Part shown: positions 10,303 through 20,384 of the stretch, piece by piece
How the letters are laid out: every line of letters begins with the position of its first letter
How positions within the stretch are numbered: position 1 is the stretch's first letter
NCBI GenBank assembly: GCA_026989015.1
Contig: JALSKD010000179.1
Coordinates: forward strand, 62,001-126,000
From: Gammaproteobacteria bacterium
GTDB taxonomy: Bacteria; Pseudomonadota; Gammaproteobacteria; GCA-001735895
DNA: 64,000 nucleotides
Reading direction: 5' to 3'
Program-made: the position numbers and the translations under genes
The notes under the pieces: generated by a model
Told to the model about the DNA's origin: nothing
Databases searched by the model: none
The model's input: the letters and a program-made list of their open reading frames with translations, nothing else

Positions 10303-11196
10303 TCAGCCCCGGGGATGATGACGACGGTGCAACTCCTGCAGCCGCGCCTGAGCGATATGAGTATAAATCTGCGTGGTCGACAGGTCACTGTGTCCAAGCA
10401 GCATTTGCAGGCTGCGCAGATCGGCGCCGTGATTGAGCAGATGAGTGGCAAAGGCATGGCGCAACGAATGGGGCGTGAACGCGGTACTGATGCCGGCCCG
10501 TGCGAGGTATTTCTTCAGGTGCTGCCAAAACGCCTGCCGTGTCATCGCGCGGCCACGTACCGATAGAAATACCGCATCACTGACCACCCCGGCACGCAGC
10601 AATTGCGGGCGACCCTGATGCAGATAGCGCTCCAGCCACTCCGACGCCAGTTCGCCCAGCGGAATGATACGCTCTCGAGCGCCCTTGCCGGTCAGACGCA
10701 ACAGTCCCGCGCCCAGGTTGATCTGCGACAGCAGCAAATTGACCAGTTCACTGACGCGCAATCCGGAGCCGTACATCAATTCCAGCATCGCACGATCACG
10801 CAGACCGAACGCAGTGGTCACATCCGGGGCCTGCAACAGGCGTTCCATGTCGTCTTCTGAAAGGCTGCCCGGAAGGTGACGCGACAATCGGGGTGCATCG
10901 ATGGATTCGCAGGGATTGTCCTCACGCAGGGAATGGCGCAGCAGCCAGCGATAGAATTGGCGCAGGGACGACAACTGCCGGGCCAGCGTGCGGGTGCTGG
11001 CACCTTGCTCCCCGCGCCAGGCAAGCCAGGCAAGCAGATCCGCCGTTGTTGCACGGTCGGCGGGGTTTCGCCCGTTTTCATCCAGCCATCGCTGCAACGC
11101 CTGTAAATCGCGCCTGTAGGCATCCAGCGTGGCCGCGGACAGGCCGCGCTCGGCCCAGACGGCGTCGATGTAGCGATCGACCGTATCCATCAGCAC
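10303..11196 (-). CDS. xerD: Site-specific tyrosine recombinase XerD
   Basis: 297 aa; SGLRVSELVNL, HSLRHAFATHLLNHGADLRSLQMLLGHSDLSTTQIYTH catalytic R/H/R/H/Y context. Confidence 0.93.
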   Translation of the reverse strand: MLMDTVDRYIDAVWAERGLSAATLDAYRRDLQALQRWLDENGRNPADRATTADLLAWLAWRGEQGASTRTLARQLSSLRQFYRWLLRHSLREDNPCESIDAPRLSRHLPGSLSEDDMERLLQAPDVTTAFGLRDRAMLELMYGSGLRVSELVNLLLSQINLGAGLLRLTGKGARERIIPLGELASEWLERYLHQGRPQLLRAGVVSDAVFLSVRGRAMTRQAFWQHLKKYLARAGISTAFTPHSLRHAFATHLLNHGADLRSLQMLLGHSDLSTTQIYTHIAQARLQELHRRHHPRG

Positions 11197-11216
11197 AGCC
11201 TGTCACGGGTGCAGAC

Positions 11217-11246
11217 AAAAAAGGCGCATCCTGTGATGCGCCTTTT
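11217..11246 (-). terminator. Rho-independent terminator of the H1-like gene
   Basis: Minus strand AAAAGGCGCATC-ACAG-GATGCGCCTTTTTT perfect stem followed by T run. Confidence 0.88.
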
Positions 11247-11269
11247 GAGGGACAAAAGAGCAGGAAGAT

Positions 11270-11692
11270 TCAACTTGCGCTCTTCGGCTTGCGACCCCGT
11301 TTCTTTTTGGGCGTCAGCGCCTTTTCGAGGGCAGTCAGTTCCTTTTTGGCGAACTTGACGATCGATTTTTCGATCGAAGAACCGGTTTTTTCAATCAGCT
11401 TGAGCAGGCCGGTCTCGCGCTTCTTGCTCAGTTTCAACTCGTTTTTGAGTGCCTTGATCTCTTCCTTAAGCGCCTTGATCTTCTCGGCGGGGGTGAGGGC
11501 TACCGGAGCCTTGCGGGCAACGGCTTTCTTTCGGGTCGCCTTCTTTCGGGTCGTGGTTTTCTTTGCAGCTGCAGCCTTGGCGGTTGCCGATTTTGGTGGA
11601 CGACCCCGGCGTTTCTTGGCCGGCGCGGCGGCGGTGGTCTTTTTGGTTGAAGTGCTTTTCTTCGATTTGACGGTTTTTTTCTTGATGGCCAT
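11270..11692 (-). CDS. Lysine/alanine-rich histone H1-like DNA-binding protein with AT-hook-like motifs
   Basis: MAIKKKTVKSKKSTSTKKTTAAAPAKKRRGRPPKSA...KKRGRKPKSAS; start placed at 11692 rather than the longer 11899 ORF start. Confidence 0.8.
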   Translation of the reverse strand: MAIKKKTVKSKKSTSTKKTTAAAPAKKRRGRPPKSATAKAAAAKKTTTRKKATRKKAVARKAPVALTPAEKIKALKEEIKALKNELKLSKKRETGLLKLIEKTGSSIEKSIVKFAKKELTALEKALTPKKKRGRKPKSAS

Positions 11693-11807
11693 GGGCGAAC
11701 CTGCTCCGTTGGGTTGACAAGGTAACTGGATTATAAAAAGCAACCGGCATATTTCAACAGAAGATTGTTGATTGCCGCCGATATTTTTATTATAAGCCGC
11801 CTCCCAC

Positions 11808-12275
11808 ATGCCTTTTCTGTTTTTCTCCTGTCTCATGTCCACACCAGAAACACACCTGCGCTGCCCTCCGGCCGGATTGTTCAAGCAATTGCTGGCCATT
11901 TTTTATGACGGCCTGCTGATCATTGCGATTCTTTTTGCCGCAACCGCCATCCTGCTACCCTTCAACGGCGGCGAGGCGGTATCGGGACCGGCCTATACGG
12001 TCTACCTGCTGGGACTGATATTTTTCTATTATGGCTGGTTCTGGCACCGCGCGGGGCAAACCCTGGGCATGAAGACCTGGAAGATCCGGATCATCAACGA
12101 ATACGGGCAAAACCCGAGCTGGGGGGAGGCCCTGTTGCGCTGGCTGTTTGCCGTGCTGTCCGCAGCCTGTTTCGGTCTTGGGTATTTCTGGCGCCTGTTC
12201 ACGCCCTGGACCTGGCACGATCGGCTCAGTCACACCCGCGTCATCGATGTATCGAAATGCGGTACCGAGTCGTGA
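11808..12275 (+). CDS. RDD family membrane protein (start could be 11835)
   Basis: GLFKQLLAIFYDGLLIIAILF...GQTLGMKTWKIRII...LSHTRVI RDD pattern. Confidence 0.88.
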   Translation: MPFLFFSCLMSTPETHLRCPPAGLFKQLLAIFYDGLLIIAILFAATAILLPFNGGEAVSGPAYTVYLLGLIFFYYGWFWHRAGQTLGMKTWKIRIINEYGQNPSWGEALLRWLFAVLSAACFGLGYFWRLFTPWTWHDRLSHTRVIDVSKCGTES

Positions 12276-12281
12276 ATCGGT

Positions 12282-13352
12282 TCAGTGCAGCTGCTCACTG
12301 CGCCGCATCAACACCAGCATCAATGCCGCGAACAGCGCCGTCGGCAGCAGTGCATTGATGAACGCCGGCAGACGCCACTGAAGCCCGAGCTGGATCAGCA
12401 ATTTGTCGAGCATGACAAACACCAGTCCAAGCAGGATGCCGATCACCAGTCGCTGCCCCGCGTTACCCTGGCGCTGTGACCCACTGACGAAAGGCAACGC
12501 CAGCAGCGCCATGACCAGCAAGGTGACCGGCGCATAGAGCTTGCGCCAGAAGGCCAGCTTCTCCACCGACGCATCGATGCCATTGGCTTCGAGAAAATCG
12601 ACATACCCCCTCAGGTCGAGCAGCGACATCTGCTCCGGATCGATGACCAGCGACGACAAAAGGTCCTCCGACAAGGCACCGCGGTAATGCCATTCATCGA
12701 ACTGTCGCCGGATGACCCGTTCCTCACCGAACAGGCTCTGTTGCACCGATTTGAGCAACCAGCCCTGATCGCGAGGCAACGCGCTTGCGGCGATCAGCGA
12801 CATGCGCAAGCGGTTCTGTCCATCGAATTCATGGATCTCCACCTGCCGCGCGCTGCCATCGGGAAACAAACGCCCGACAAAGATCACATGGTTGCCTTCC
12901 TTGACCCAGAGTCCTCGCCGGGACAGCAGACTGCTGCCTTGGCCAATGCTCGAGGATTTGACTTCCCGGGCACGGGTTTCGCTCCACGGAGTCACGAAGT
13001 CGGATACCAGCATCGTCAGTACCGCCATCACCAGCGCCGCGAGCGCCACCGACCAGGCCAACCGGCGCAGGGATGCGCCCGCCGCCTGCAGGGCGATCAG
13101 TTCACTGTTGGCGGCCAAGGCGCCCAAGCTGAGCATGCAGCCAATCAGGGTCGCCAGCGGCATGAACTGGACGGCCGAGCCCGGAGCCCTCAACAGCAGG
13201 TATTCGACGAAACGCCATCCGGTGAAATCGCCCCGGCCCAGATTGTCGATCTGCTGCACCAGAGTGAAGAACAGGCTCAGACTGACCAGGGTCAGCAGTA
13301 CCATCAGGGTACTGCGGTGTACATGACGGGCCAGATAACGATCGACGATCAT
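12282..13352 (-). CDS. lptG: LPS export permease LptG
   Basis: MIVDRYLARHVHRSTLMVLLTLVSLSLFFTLVQQIDNLG; YjgP/YjgQ family; ATGA overlap with lptF. Confidence 0.93.
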   Translation of the reverse strand: MIVDRYLARHVHRSTLMVLLTLVSLSLFFTLVQQIDNLGRGDFTGWRFVEYLLLRAPGSAVQFMPLATLIGCMLSLGALAANSELIALQAAGASLRRLAWSVALAALVMAVLTMLVSDFVTPWSETRAREVKSSSIGQGSSLLSRRGLWVKEGNHVIFVGRLFPDGSARQVEIHEFDGQNRLRMSLIAASALPRDQGWLLKSVQQSLFGEERVIRRQFDEWHYRGALSEDLLSSLVIDPEQMSLLDLRGYVDFLEANGIDASVEKLAFWRKLYAPVTLLVMALLALPFVSGSQRQGNAGQRLVIGILLGLVFVMLDKLLIQLGLQWRLPAFINALLPTALFAALMLVLMRRSEQLH

Positions 13353-14437
13353 GCCCTGCCCCGCACACGCCACAGGGGTCCGATGCGCCGTCCCAGCAGC
13401 CACAATGCAAAGACCACAAACAGGACATGCACCCACCAGTAATTGAGCCAAAGCGGAAGCCGCCCGGTCTCCAGGGCGCTGCGGCTCAATCCCAGCAGAT
13501 TCAGGTAGACGATGAAACTGAAGACCGCAAGACCCACCTTGCCATAGCGCCCCTGACGCGGGGAAATCCAGGACAGCGGCGTGGCCAGAAAGGCCAGCAC
13601 CAGCAGCGTCAGAGGCAGGGTGATGCGCCACCAGAATTCCGCCTGATCCTCACGACGATTCGAGGACAAGAGGCTGCGGGCGGGCTTTTCATCCACATAC
13701 AGCCCGCGCTTGCGCTGTTTCTTCTTCTTCAACAGGATTCCGTGACGCTCATAGCCGATGATACGGTAGTCCTGCTGCCCAGGGCGCCCCTCATAGCGCC
13801 TCCCCTGACCCAGTTCCATGAACACATCACCACTCTTGGGGTCAATGCGGGTGGAACCCTCCCGAGCGACTTCCATCGACTCCCGGCCCGTCCGGCGGTC
13901 GGCCACGATCACGCCTTCGATGCGCCGCCCATCGGCCGACAGGTTCTGCATGTAGAACACCAGGTTGCCGCCCTCCAGGCTGTTGAAATGCCCCGGCCGC
14001 AGCTGGGCAAACTGATTGACATCCCGGTTCAGATCGATCATTCCCTTGGCGTACTGCAACGCCGCCGGCCCCGCCCACAGGCTGATCAGCGCCGTCAGCG
14101 CCGAGGCCGGAACGGCCACCGTCATCACTGCACGGTAGAGTCCGTCATAACCGAAGCCACAGGCCTGCAACGCGACCAGTTCATGATCCTTGTACAGTCG
14201 TCCGAAGGCGAACACCACGCCAAGAAACAGGCCCAGCGGCAACAGCATCGACAACAGCGAAACCGCCTGGCCGATCAGTGCCGGCCACAGCGCCGCCCGC
14301 GGCAGGTCACCGCCCGCGATGTCCGACAGCAGACTGCCCAGGGTGTTGCTCATCAGAATGACGAACAGCACCAGTGTGGTGGCTGACGCGCTGCGCAGGA
14401 TTTCGCGCACCAGATAGCGCTGTACGATGGAAGTCAT
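13349..14437 (-). CDS. lptF: LPS export permease LptF
   Basis: MTSIVQRYLVREILRSASATTLVLFVILMSNTLGSLL; YjgP/YjgQ family. Confidence 0.93.
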   Translation of the reverse strand: MTSIVQRYLVREILRSASATTLVLFVILMSNTLGSLLSDIAGGDLPRAALWPALIGQAVSLLSMLLPLGLFLGVVFAFGRLYKDHELVALQACGFGYDGLYRAVMTVAVPASALTALISLWAGPAALQYAKGMIDLNRDVNQFAQLRPGHFNSLEGGNLVFYMQNLSADGRRIEGVIVADRRTGRESMEVAREGSTRIDPKSGDVFMELGQGRRYEGRPGQQDYRIIGYERHGILLKKKKQRKRGLYVDEKPARSLLSSNRREDQAEFWWRITLPLTLLVLAFLATPLSWISPRQGRYGKVGLAVFSFIVYLNLLGLSRSALETGRLPLWLNYWWVHVLFVVFALWLLGRRIGPLWRVRGRA

Positions 14438-14575
14438 GACCGCATTGTATGCAATTTCCGCCCCGACGACAGAACGCTGGTTGTTTTTTGAGACTTATCG
14501 TATCTTATGCACTTGTCTACAGGATTCCACGCGGTCTGCCACAGAGGGCGGTGCCGTTCACCCACCCCAGCCGTG

Positions 14576-14622
14576 AAGCCCTGTTGCCGAAGCCTCTCTT
14601 CGAGGCCTGGGCAACAGGGCTT
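14576..14622 (+). promoter_or_regulatory. Strong stem-loop in the pepA 5' leader
   Basis: 13-bp perfect outer stem AAGCCCTGTTGCC/GGCAACAGGGCTT with inner GCCTC/GAGGC helix, 35 nt before pepA ATG; no T run. Confidence 0.7.
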
Positions 14623-14657
14623 TCGGTTGAAACGATACCCAGAGAGAATCAACCACC

Positions 14658-16154
14658 ATGGAATTCAGCGTAAAGAGCGGAAACCCCGAAAAACAGCGCA
14701 CAGCCTGTCTGATCATCGGCGTCTCGCAACCGCGCAAGCTGTCACGCGCCGGCAAGCAGATCGACCAGCTCAGCGGCGGTCAGCTGTCCACCATCATCCG
14801 CCGCGGCGACATGGACGGCAAACTTGGCCAGACCCTGGTACTGCACCATGTCCCCGGCTGCCTGGCCGACCGGCTGATGCTGGTCGGTCTCGGTAAGGAC
14901 AAGGACATGAACGAACGCAATTTCCAGAAGGTGCTGGATGCGGTCTACGAAGCCCAGTCGAACATCGGCGCCATGGAAGCCTATTCCTACCTGACCGACA
15001 CCCATGTCAAGGGTCGCGACCTGGGCTGGAAAATCCGCCAGACGGTCATGTCGATGGAGAAAAACCGTTACCATTTCGACCGTCTCAAGAGCAAAAAGGA
15101 AGATCCCCCCAAGTCCCTGCGCAAGCTGGTGATGAATGTGCCCAGCCGCCGCGATCTGGGCGCCGGCGAACGCGCCATCAAGCAGGGACTGGCAATCAGT
15201 TCCGGCGTCAACCTGGCGCGCGACCTCGGCAATCTGCCCGGCAACATCTGCACCCCCGGTTATCTGGCGGATGAAGCGACGCGCCTGCAGAAAACCTTCC
15301 CGACCATCGTCACCGATGTGCTCGAGGAAAAGGACATGAAAAAACTGGGCATGGGCGCGCTCTTGTCGGTGGCCGCCGGCAGCGAACAGCCTGCAAAGCT
15401 GATCACCATGGAGTACCACGGCGGCGATTCCACCGACAAGCCGATCGTGCTGGTCGGCAAGGGCGTCACCTTCGACTCCGGCGGCATATCCATCAAGCCC
15501 GGCCAGGCGATGGACGAGATGAAGTTCGACATGTGTGGCGCCGCCTCGGTATTCGGTGTACTCAGCGCGGTGGCCGACATGCAGTTGCCGATCAATGTGG
15601 TCGGCATCGTGCCTGCCACCGAGAACCTGCCGGACGGCAAGGCCACCAAGCCGGGCGACATCGTCACCAGCCTGTCCGGCCAGACCATTGAAATCCTCAA
15701 TACCGATGCCGAAGGCCGCCTGATTCTCTGTGATGCCCTCAGCTATGCCGAAAAGTTCGATCCGGATGTGGTGATCGATATCGCCACCCTCACCGGCGCC
15801 TGCATCGTCGCCCTCGGCCGCAACCCCTCCGCGGTGCTCGGCAACCACAGCCCGCTGGTCAACGACCTGATCGGCGCCGGCCGCAAGATCGACGACAAGG
15901 TCTGGGAACTGCCGCTATGGGACGAGTACCAGGATCAGCTGAAAAGCAATTTTGCCGACATGGCCAACATCGGCGGACGCGAGGCCGGCACCATCACCGC
16001 CGCCTGTTTCCTGTCGCGCTTCACCAAAAAATACAAGTGGGCGCACCTGGACATTGCCGGCACCGCCTGGATCTCGGGTGACAACAAGGGGGCCACCGGG
16101 CGTCCCGTCCCCCTGCTGATGCAGTACATTTTCGACCGCATCGAGGAGCGATGA
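14658..16154 (+). CDS. pepA: Leucyl aminopeptidase (cytosol aminopeptidase)
   Basis: VGKGVTFDSGGISIKPGQAMDEMKFDMCGA, NTDAEGRLILCDAL M17 signatures. Confidence 0.97.
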   Translation: MEFSVKSGNPEKQRTACLIIGVSQPRKLSRAGKQIDQLSGGQLSTIIRRGDMDGKLGQTLVLHHVPGCLADRLMLVGLGKDKDMNERNFQKVLDAVYEAQSNIGAMEAYSYLTDTHVKGRDLGWKIRQTVMSMEKNRYHFDRLKSKKEDPPKSLRKLVMNVPSRRDLGAGERAIKQGLAISSGVNLARDLGNLPGNICTPGYLADEATRLQKTFPTIVTDVLEEKDMKKLGMGALLSVAAGSEQPAKLITMEYHGGDSTDKPIVLVGKGVTFDSGGISIKPGQAMDEMKFDMCGAASVFGVLSAVADMQLPINVVGIVPATENLPDGKATKPGDIVTSLSGQTIEILNTDAEGRLILCDALSYAEKFDPDVVIDIATLTGACIVALGRNPSAVLGNHSPLVNDLIGAGRKIDDKVWELPLWDEYQDQLKSNFADMANIGGREAGTITAACFLSRFTKKYKWAHLDIAGTAWISGDNKGATGRPVPLLMQYIFDRIEER

Positions 16155-16564
16155 CGCGCATCGACTTCTACCAGCTCAACCCGGCCGGCCCGGATGCCGG
16201 CCAGGTGGTCTGTGCCCTGTGCCAGAAAGCCTGGGACGCCGGTCAGAAGGTGCTGCTGCTGACCGCCGACGAACAGCAGAGCGCCGAACTCGACGAACTG
16301 CTGTGGACCTGGCGCGACGACAGCTTCCTGCCCCACGACCGCGAGGAACAGGACGGACTGATCACCCCGATTCTGGTGACTCACCAAGCCGACCCCCGCG
16401 GCGAACGCCAGTGCCTGATCAACCTCAGCAACGGGATACCCCAGTGGTTTGCCCAGTTCGACCGGGTGCTGGAACTCGTTCACGAGGACAACAAAACCCT
16501 TGCACGAAAGCACTATGCCTTCTATAAAGAACGCGGATACCCGCTGAATCACATCAAGCTATGA
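16151..16564 (+). CDS. holC: DNA polymerase III subunit chi
   Basis: MTRIDFYQLNPAG...FLPHDREEQDGLITPILVTHQ; between pepA and valS as expected. Confidence 0.92.
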   Translation: MTRIDFYQLNPAGPDAGQVVCALCQKAWDAGQKVLLLTADEQQSAELDELLWTWRDDSFLPHDREEQDGLITPILVTHQADPRGERQCLINLSNGIPQWFAQFDRVLELVHEDNKTLARKHYAFYKERGYPLNHIKL

Positions 16565-16926
16565 GCCAGGACGACGACATCCCCGTCCTCACGGACCTGA
16601 TCCGAGACGGACGCGAACCGGAGACCCCCGGGCCGGATGTCGATCTGATCGCCGATGAGGACATCGATCAGGAAGACCTGACCATCGACCTCGCCACCCA
16701 TCAGCCGCTGGGCGCCGAACCGCCGGCTCCCGACATCGAAACAGCCCCTCCCCTGCCCGACGCCCTCGACGACCGGGGCGAACTGGGTGACACGCTCGAC
16801 GAAACCGCCGAGGAAAGCAGCATCCGCGAACTGATCGTCGAGGAGGAAATCCGCCTGATCCTCGACAAGCACATGGAAGCCGCCTACGAAGAGATCCTGC
16901 AGCTGATCCACCGCAAGATTCGCTGA
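16561..16926 (+). CDS. Acidic uncharacterised protein between holC and valS
   Basis: 4-nt overlap with holC; conserved-looking C-terminus EEEIRLILDKHMEAAYEEILQLIHRKIR. Confidence 0.75.
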   Translation: MSQDDDIPVLTDLIRDGREPETPGPDVDLIADEDIDQEDLTIDLATHQPLGAEPPAPDIETAPPLPDALDDRGELGDTLDETAEESSIRELIVEEEIRLILDKHMEAAYEEILQLIHRKIR

Positions 16927-16973
16927 GCGCTTCGCCACCCCCGCCAGACCTGCCCAAGGCCCTGCTTGCACGG

Positions 16974-16979
16974 TATAAT
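16974..16979 (+). promoter_or_regulatory. Putative -10 element (TATAAT) upstream of valS
   Basis: Consensus TATAAT 33 nt before valS ATG; no strong -35 seen. Confidence 0.45.
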
Positions 16980-17011
16980 CCGCCCTTTTCCGCCCTATCC
17001 GACGCGAGCCC

Positions 17012-19834
17012 ATGCACAAGACCTACGATCCGCATTCCATCGAACAGCCCTGGTACCGACGCTGGGAAGAAAACGGCTACTTCGCTCCCCGCGGCGACAG
17101 CGACCGCAGTTATTGCATCATGATCCCGCCGCCGAATGTTACCGGCAGCCTGCACATGGGCCATGGCTTCAACAATGCGATCATGGACACGCTGATCCGC
17201 TACCACCGCATGAAGGGCTACAACACCCTGTGGCAACCGGGCACCGACCATGCCGGCATCGCCACGCAGATGGTGGTGGAACGCCAGCTGGAGGCGGAAG
17301 GACTGACCCGCCATGACCTGGGCCGCGAACAATTCATCGAGCGAATCTGGAAATGGAAGGAAGAATCCGGCGGCACCATCACCCGACAGTTGCGCCGCCT
17401 CGGCTCCTCGCTGGACTGGGAGCACGAACGCTTCACCATGGACGAAGGCCTGTCCGAAGCGGTCAAGGAAGCCTTCGTCAAACTCTATGAGGAAGGCCTG
17501 ATCTACCGCGGCAAGCGCCTGGTCAACTGGGACCCCAAGTTCCACACAGCGGTCTCCGATCTCGAAGTCATTCCCAGTGACGAACAGGGATCCATGTGGC
17601 ACATTCGCTATCCGCTGGCAAATCAGGACGGCCACCTCATTGTCGCCACCACCCGTCCCGAAACCCTGCTCGGCGACTGCGCGGTCGCCGTCGCCCCCGG
17701 CGATGAACGCTACGCCCATCTGGTCGGGCAAAGCGTGGAGCTGCCTCTCACCGGCCGCCAGATTCCGATCATCGTCGATGAACACGTGGACCCGGAATTC
17801 GGCACCGGCTGCGTCAAGATCACCCCGGCACACGATTTCAACGACTACGAGGTCTGGCAGCGCCACAACGAGGAAACACCCATCCTCGAACAGCCCCATG
17901 GCGGGCTGATCAACATCTTCACCGTCGATGCCTCGATCCGTGACAACGAAGAAGCTGAAGGCCAACTCATCCCTCCGGCCTACATCGGGCTGGACCGCTT
18001 CGAAGCGCGCAAGCGCATCGTTGCCGATCTCGACGCCCAGGGACTGCTGGAAAAGGTCGAGGACCATGCGCTCACCGTTCCCCGCGGCGACCGCTCCGGT
18101 GTCGTTATCGAGCCCTTTCTCACCGACCAGTGGTATGTCAAGACCGGTCCGCTGGCAAAACCGGCCATCGACGCCGTGGAGAGCGGGCGCATCCGCTTCA
18201 TACCCGACAACGAGAAGAACAGCTACTTCGAATGGATGTACAACATCCAGGACTGGTGCATCAGCCGCCAGATCTGGTGGGGGCACCGCATCCCCGCGTG
18301 GTATGACGAGGAAGGCAATGTCTATGTCGGGCGCAGCGAGCAGGAAGTGCGCGAGCAACACGGGCTTGGCAACGACGTCAGCCTGCGCCAGGACGAGGAT
18401 GTGCTGGATACCTGGTTCTCCTCCGCGCTCTGGCCCTTTTCCACACTGGGCTGGCCGCAGCAGACCGAGCGCCTGAGCACCTTCTACCCGACCCAGGTGC
18501 TGGTCACCGGCTTCGATATCGTCTTCTTCTGGGTGGCGCGGATGATCATGTTCGGCCTCAAATTCATGGACGATCAGGTCCCCTTCGAGGAGGTCTATGT
18601 ACACGGCCTGGTGCGCGACTCCCACGGTCAAAAGATGTCCAAATCCAAGGGCAATGTGCTGGACCCGATCGATCTGATCGATGGCATCGATCTCGAAAGC
18701 CTGGTGAAGAAACGCACCAGCGGCATGATGCAGCCGCAGATGGCCAAAAAAATCGAAAAGCAGACCCGTGAGGAGTTCCCCGACGGCATCCAGAGCTATG
18801 GCGCCGATGCCCTGCGCTTCACCTTTACCTCTCTGGCCTCGACCGGCCGCGACGTCAAGTTCGACATGGGGCGCATCGAGGGCTACCGCAACTTCTGCAA
18901 CAAGATCTGGAACGCCACCCGCTTTGTATTGCAGAACACCGAGGGCGAGGACACCGGACTCGGCAGCGAGCCGGTCGAACTGTCGCTGGCCGACCGATGG
19001 ATCACCTCGCGACTGCAACAGGTGGCCGGCGAGGTGGCACGTCAGCTCGACAACTACCGCTTCGACCTGGCGTCCCGCGAACTCTACGAATTCATCTGGA
19101 ACGATTACTGCGACTGGTACATCGAGCTGTCCAAGCCGGTGCTCTATTCGGAGCAGGCCAGCGACGCACAGAAGCGAGGCACGCGACGCACGCTGGTACG
19201 GGTGCTGGAGAGCTGGCTGCGCCTGCTGCATCCGATCATGCCCTTCATCACCGAAGAATTGTGGCAGCGTGTCGCGCCTCTGGCCGGTGCCGAGGGTGAA
19301 ACCGTCATGCTGCAGCCCTACCCCGAACCGGACACTGCGCTGATCGACAATGCGGCCATCGGCGAACTGGAATGGGTCAAGCACTTCATCATGGGCGTGC
19401 GCCAGATCCGTTCCGAAATGAACATCAAGCCCGGGCAACCGCTACCGGTACTGCTGCAGAACGGCTCGGCACAGGACCGCGAACGGCTCGACGCCAACCG
19501 CGGCTTCCTCGAATCACTGGCACGACTCGAATCCATCAGCTGGCTGGAGCCGGACAGCGAGGCACCGGAGGCAGCCATTGCCCTGGTCGGCGACATGAAA
19601 CTGCTGATTCCGCTCTCCGGACTGATCGACAAGGAAGCCGAGCTGGCGCGACTGGAAAAGAACATCCAGCGGCTGCGCGACGAGGTGCTGCGCATCGCGA
19701 AAAAACTCGACAACCCCAACTTCGTCGAGCGCGCACCGGAAGCGGTGGTCGCCAAGGAGCGGGACAAGCTGGTCGAAGCCGAATCCGCACTGGCCAGTCT
19801 CGAGGCGCAGGCCGCGCGCATCCGCGCGCTGTAA
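17012..19834 (+). CDS. valS: Valyl-tRNA synthetase
   Basis: [21 protein letters not shown] (HIGH), [12 protein letters not shown] (KMSKS), C-terminal coiled coil. Confidence 0.99.
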   Translation: MHKTYDPHSIEQPWYRRWEENGYFAPRGDSDRSYCIMIPPPNVTGSLHMGHGFNNAIMDTLIRYHRMKGYNTLWQPGTDHAGIATQMVVERQLEAEGLTRHDLGREQFIERIWKWKEESGGTITRQLRRLGSSLDWEHERFTMDEGLSEAVKEAFVKLYEEGLIYRGKRLVNWDPKFHTAVSDLEVIPSDEQGSMWHIRYPLANQDGHLIVATTRPETLLGDCAVAVAPGDERYAHLVGQSVELPLTGRQIPIIVDEHVDPEFGTGCVKITPAHDFNDYEVWQRHNEETPILEQPHGGLINIFTVDASIRDNEEAEGQLIPPAYIGLDRFEARKRIVADLDAQGLLEKVEDHALTVPRGDRSGVVIEPFLTDQWYVKTGPLAKPAIDAVESGRIRFIPDNEKNSYFEWMYNIQDWCISRQIWWGHRIPAWYDEEGNVYVGRSEQEVREQHGLGNDVSLRQDEDVLDTWFSSALWPFSTLGWPQQTERLSTFYPTQVLVTGFDIVFFWVARMIMFGLKFMDDQVPFEEVYVHGLVRDSHGQKMSKSKGNVLDPIDLIDGIDLESLVKKRTSGMMQPQMAKKIEKQTREEFPDGIQSYGADALRFTFTSLASTGRDVKFDMGRIEGYRNFCNKIWNATRFVLQNTEGEDTGLGSEPVELSLADRWITSRLQQVAGEVARQLDNYRFDLASRELYEFIWNDYCDWYIELSKPVLYSEQASDAQKRGTRRTLVRVLESWLRLLHPIMPFITEELWQRVAPLAGAEGETVMLQPYPEPDTALIDNAAIGELEWVKHFIMGVRQIRSEMNIKPGQPLPVLLQNGSAQDRERLDANRGFLESLARLESISWLEPDSEAPEAAIALVGDMKLLIPLSGLIDKEAELARLEKNIQRLRDEVLRIAKKLDNPNFVERAPEAVVAKERDKLVEAESALASLEAQAARIRAL

Positions 19835-19838
19835 GACC

Positions 19839-20384
19839 ATGATCGAGCGCGAGGAGCAGATCCGCCAGGCCCACGCCGGCATGATCGTGCAGATCGTCCG
19901 GCGCATTCACGACCCGCAGCTGGCCGAACCCACCGAGGCGCTGCTGCAGCAGGCCGAACAGAACGGCTGGCAGCACATCGTGGCAGTGATGCGCCGCATC
20001 ATCGCCGGCGAGCGCGGCGAGGACCTGCTGCAGGGGCTGGACGAGGAAGACAGCGTCATCGCCCGCGCCATACTCGAAGGCCTGCGCGACCCTTCCAGCC
20101 TGCCCGACCCGGATCGTCCGCCCGATGCCAGTCTGGCCGCCCCCGGTCTGGCACAGATGATCCACGAAGCCGCGCGCGGCAATGCCCAAGCCCTGCAGTT
20201 GCTCGGCCAGATGGCCGAGCAGATGACCGCCGCCGGCGGCGACATGCGCCTGCTCGGCGGGATTCTGCGCCGCTTGATCGATGGCGAACGCGATCCGGCG
20301 CGCCTGGCCCGCGGCATGGGCGTGCAGGGCCGCCAGCTGGTCGATGGCATCCTTGAGGAACTGCACCGGCTGGCCGGTCACTGA
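19839..20384 (+). CDS. Uncharacterised helical protein
   Basis: 181 aa ORF, overlaps srkA start; no family recognised. Confidence 0.7.
   Translation: MIEREEQIRQAHAGMIVQIVRRIHDPQLAEPTEALLQQAEQNGWQHIVAVMRRIIAGERGEDLLQGLDEEDSVIARAILEGLRDPSSLPDPDRPPDASLAAPGLAQMIHEAARGNAQALQLLGQMAEQMTAAGGDMRLLGGILRRLIDGERDPARLARGMGVQGRQLVDGILEELHRLAGH

Noticed and set aside
10303-11196. Tyrosine recombinase as possible integrase of a mobile element
   Set aside because: Size and sequence fit chromosomal XerD; no att-like repeats, tRNA or phage genes nearby
16589-19438. 949-aa minus-strand ORF
   Set aside because: Antisense shadow of valS and the upstream acidic gene
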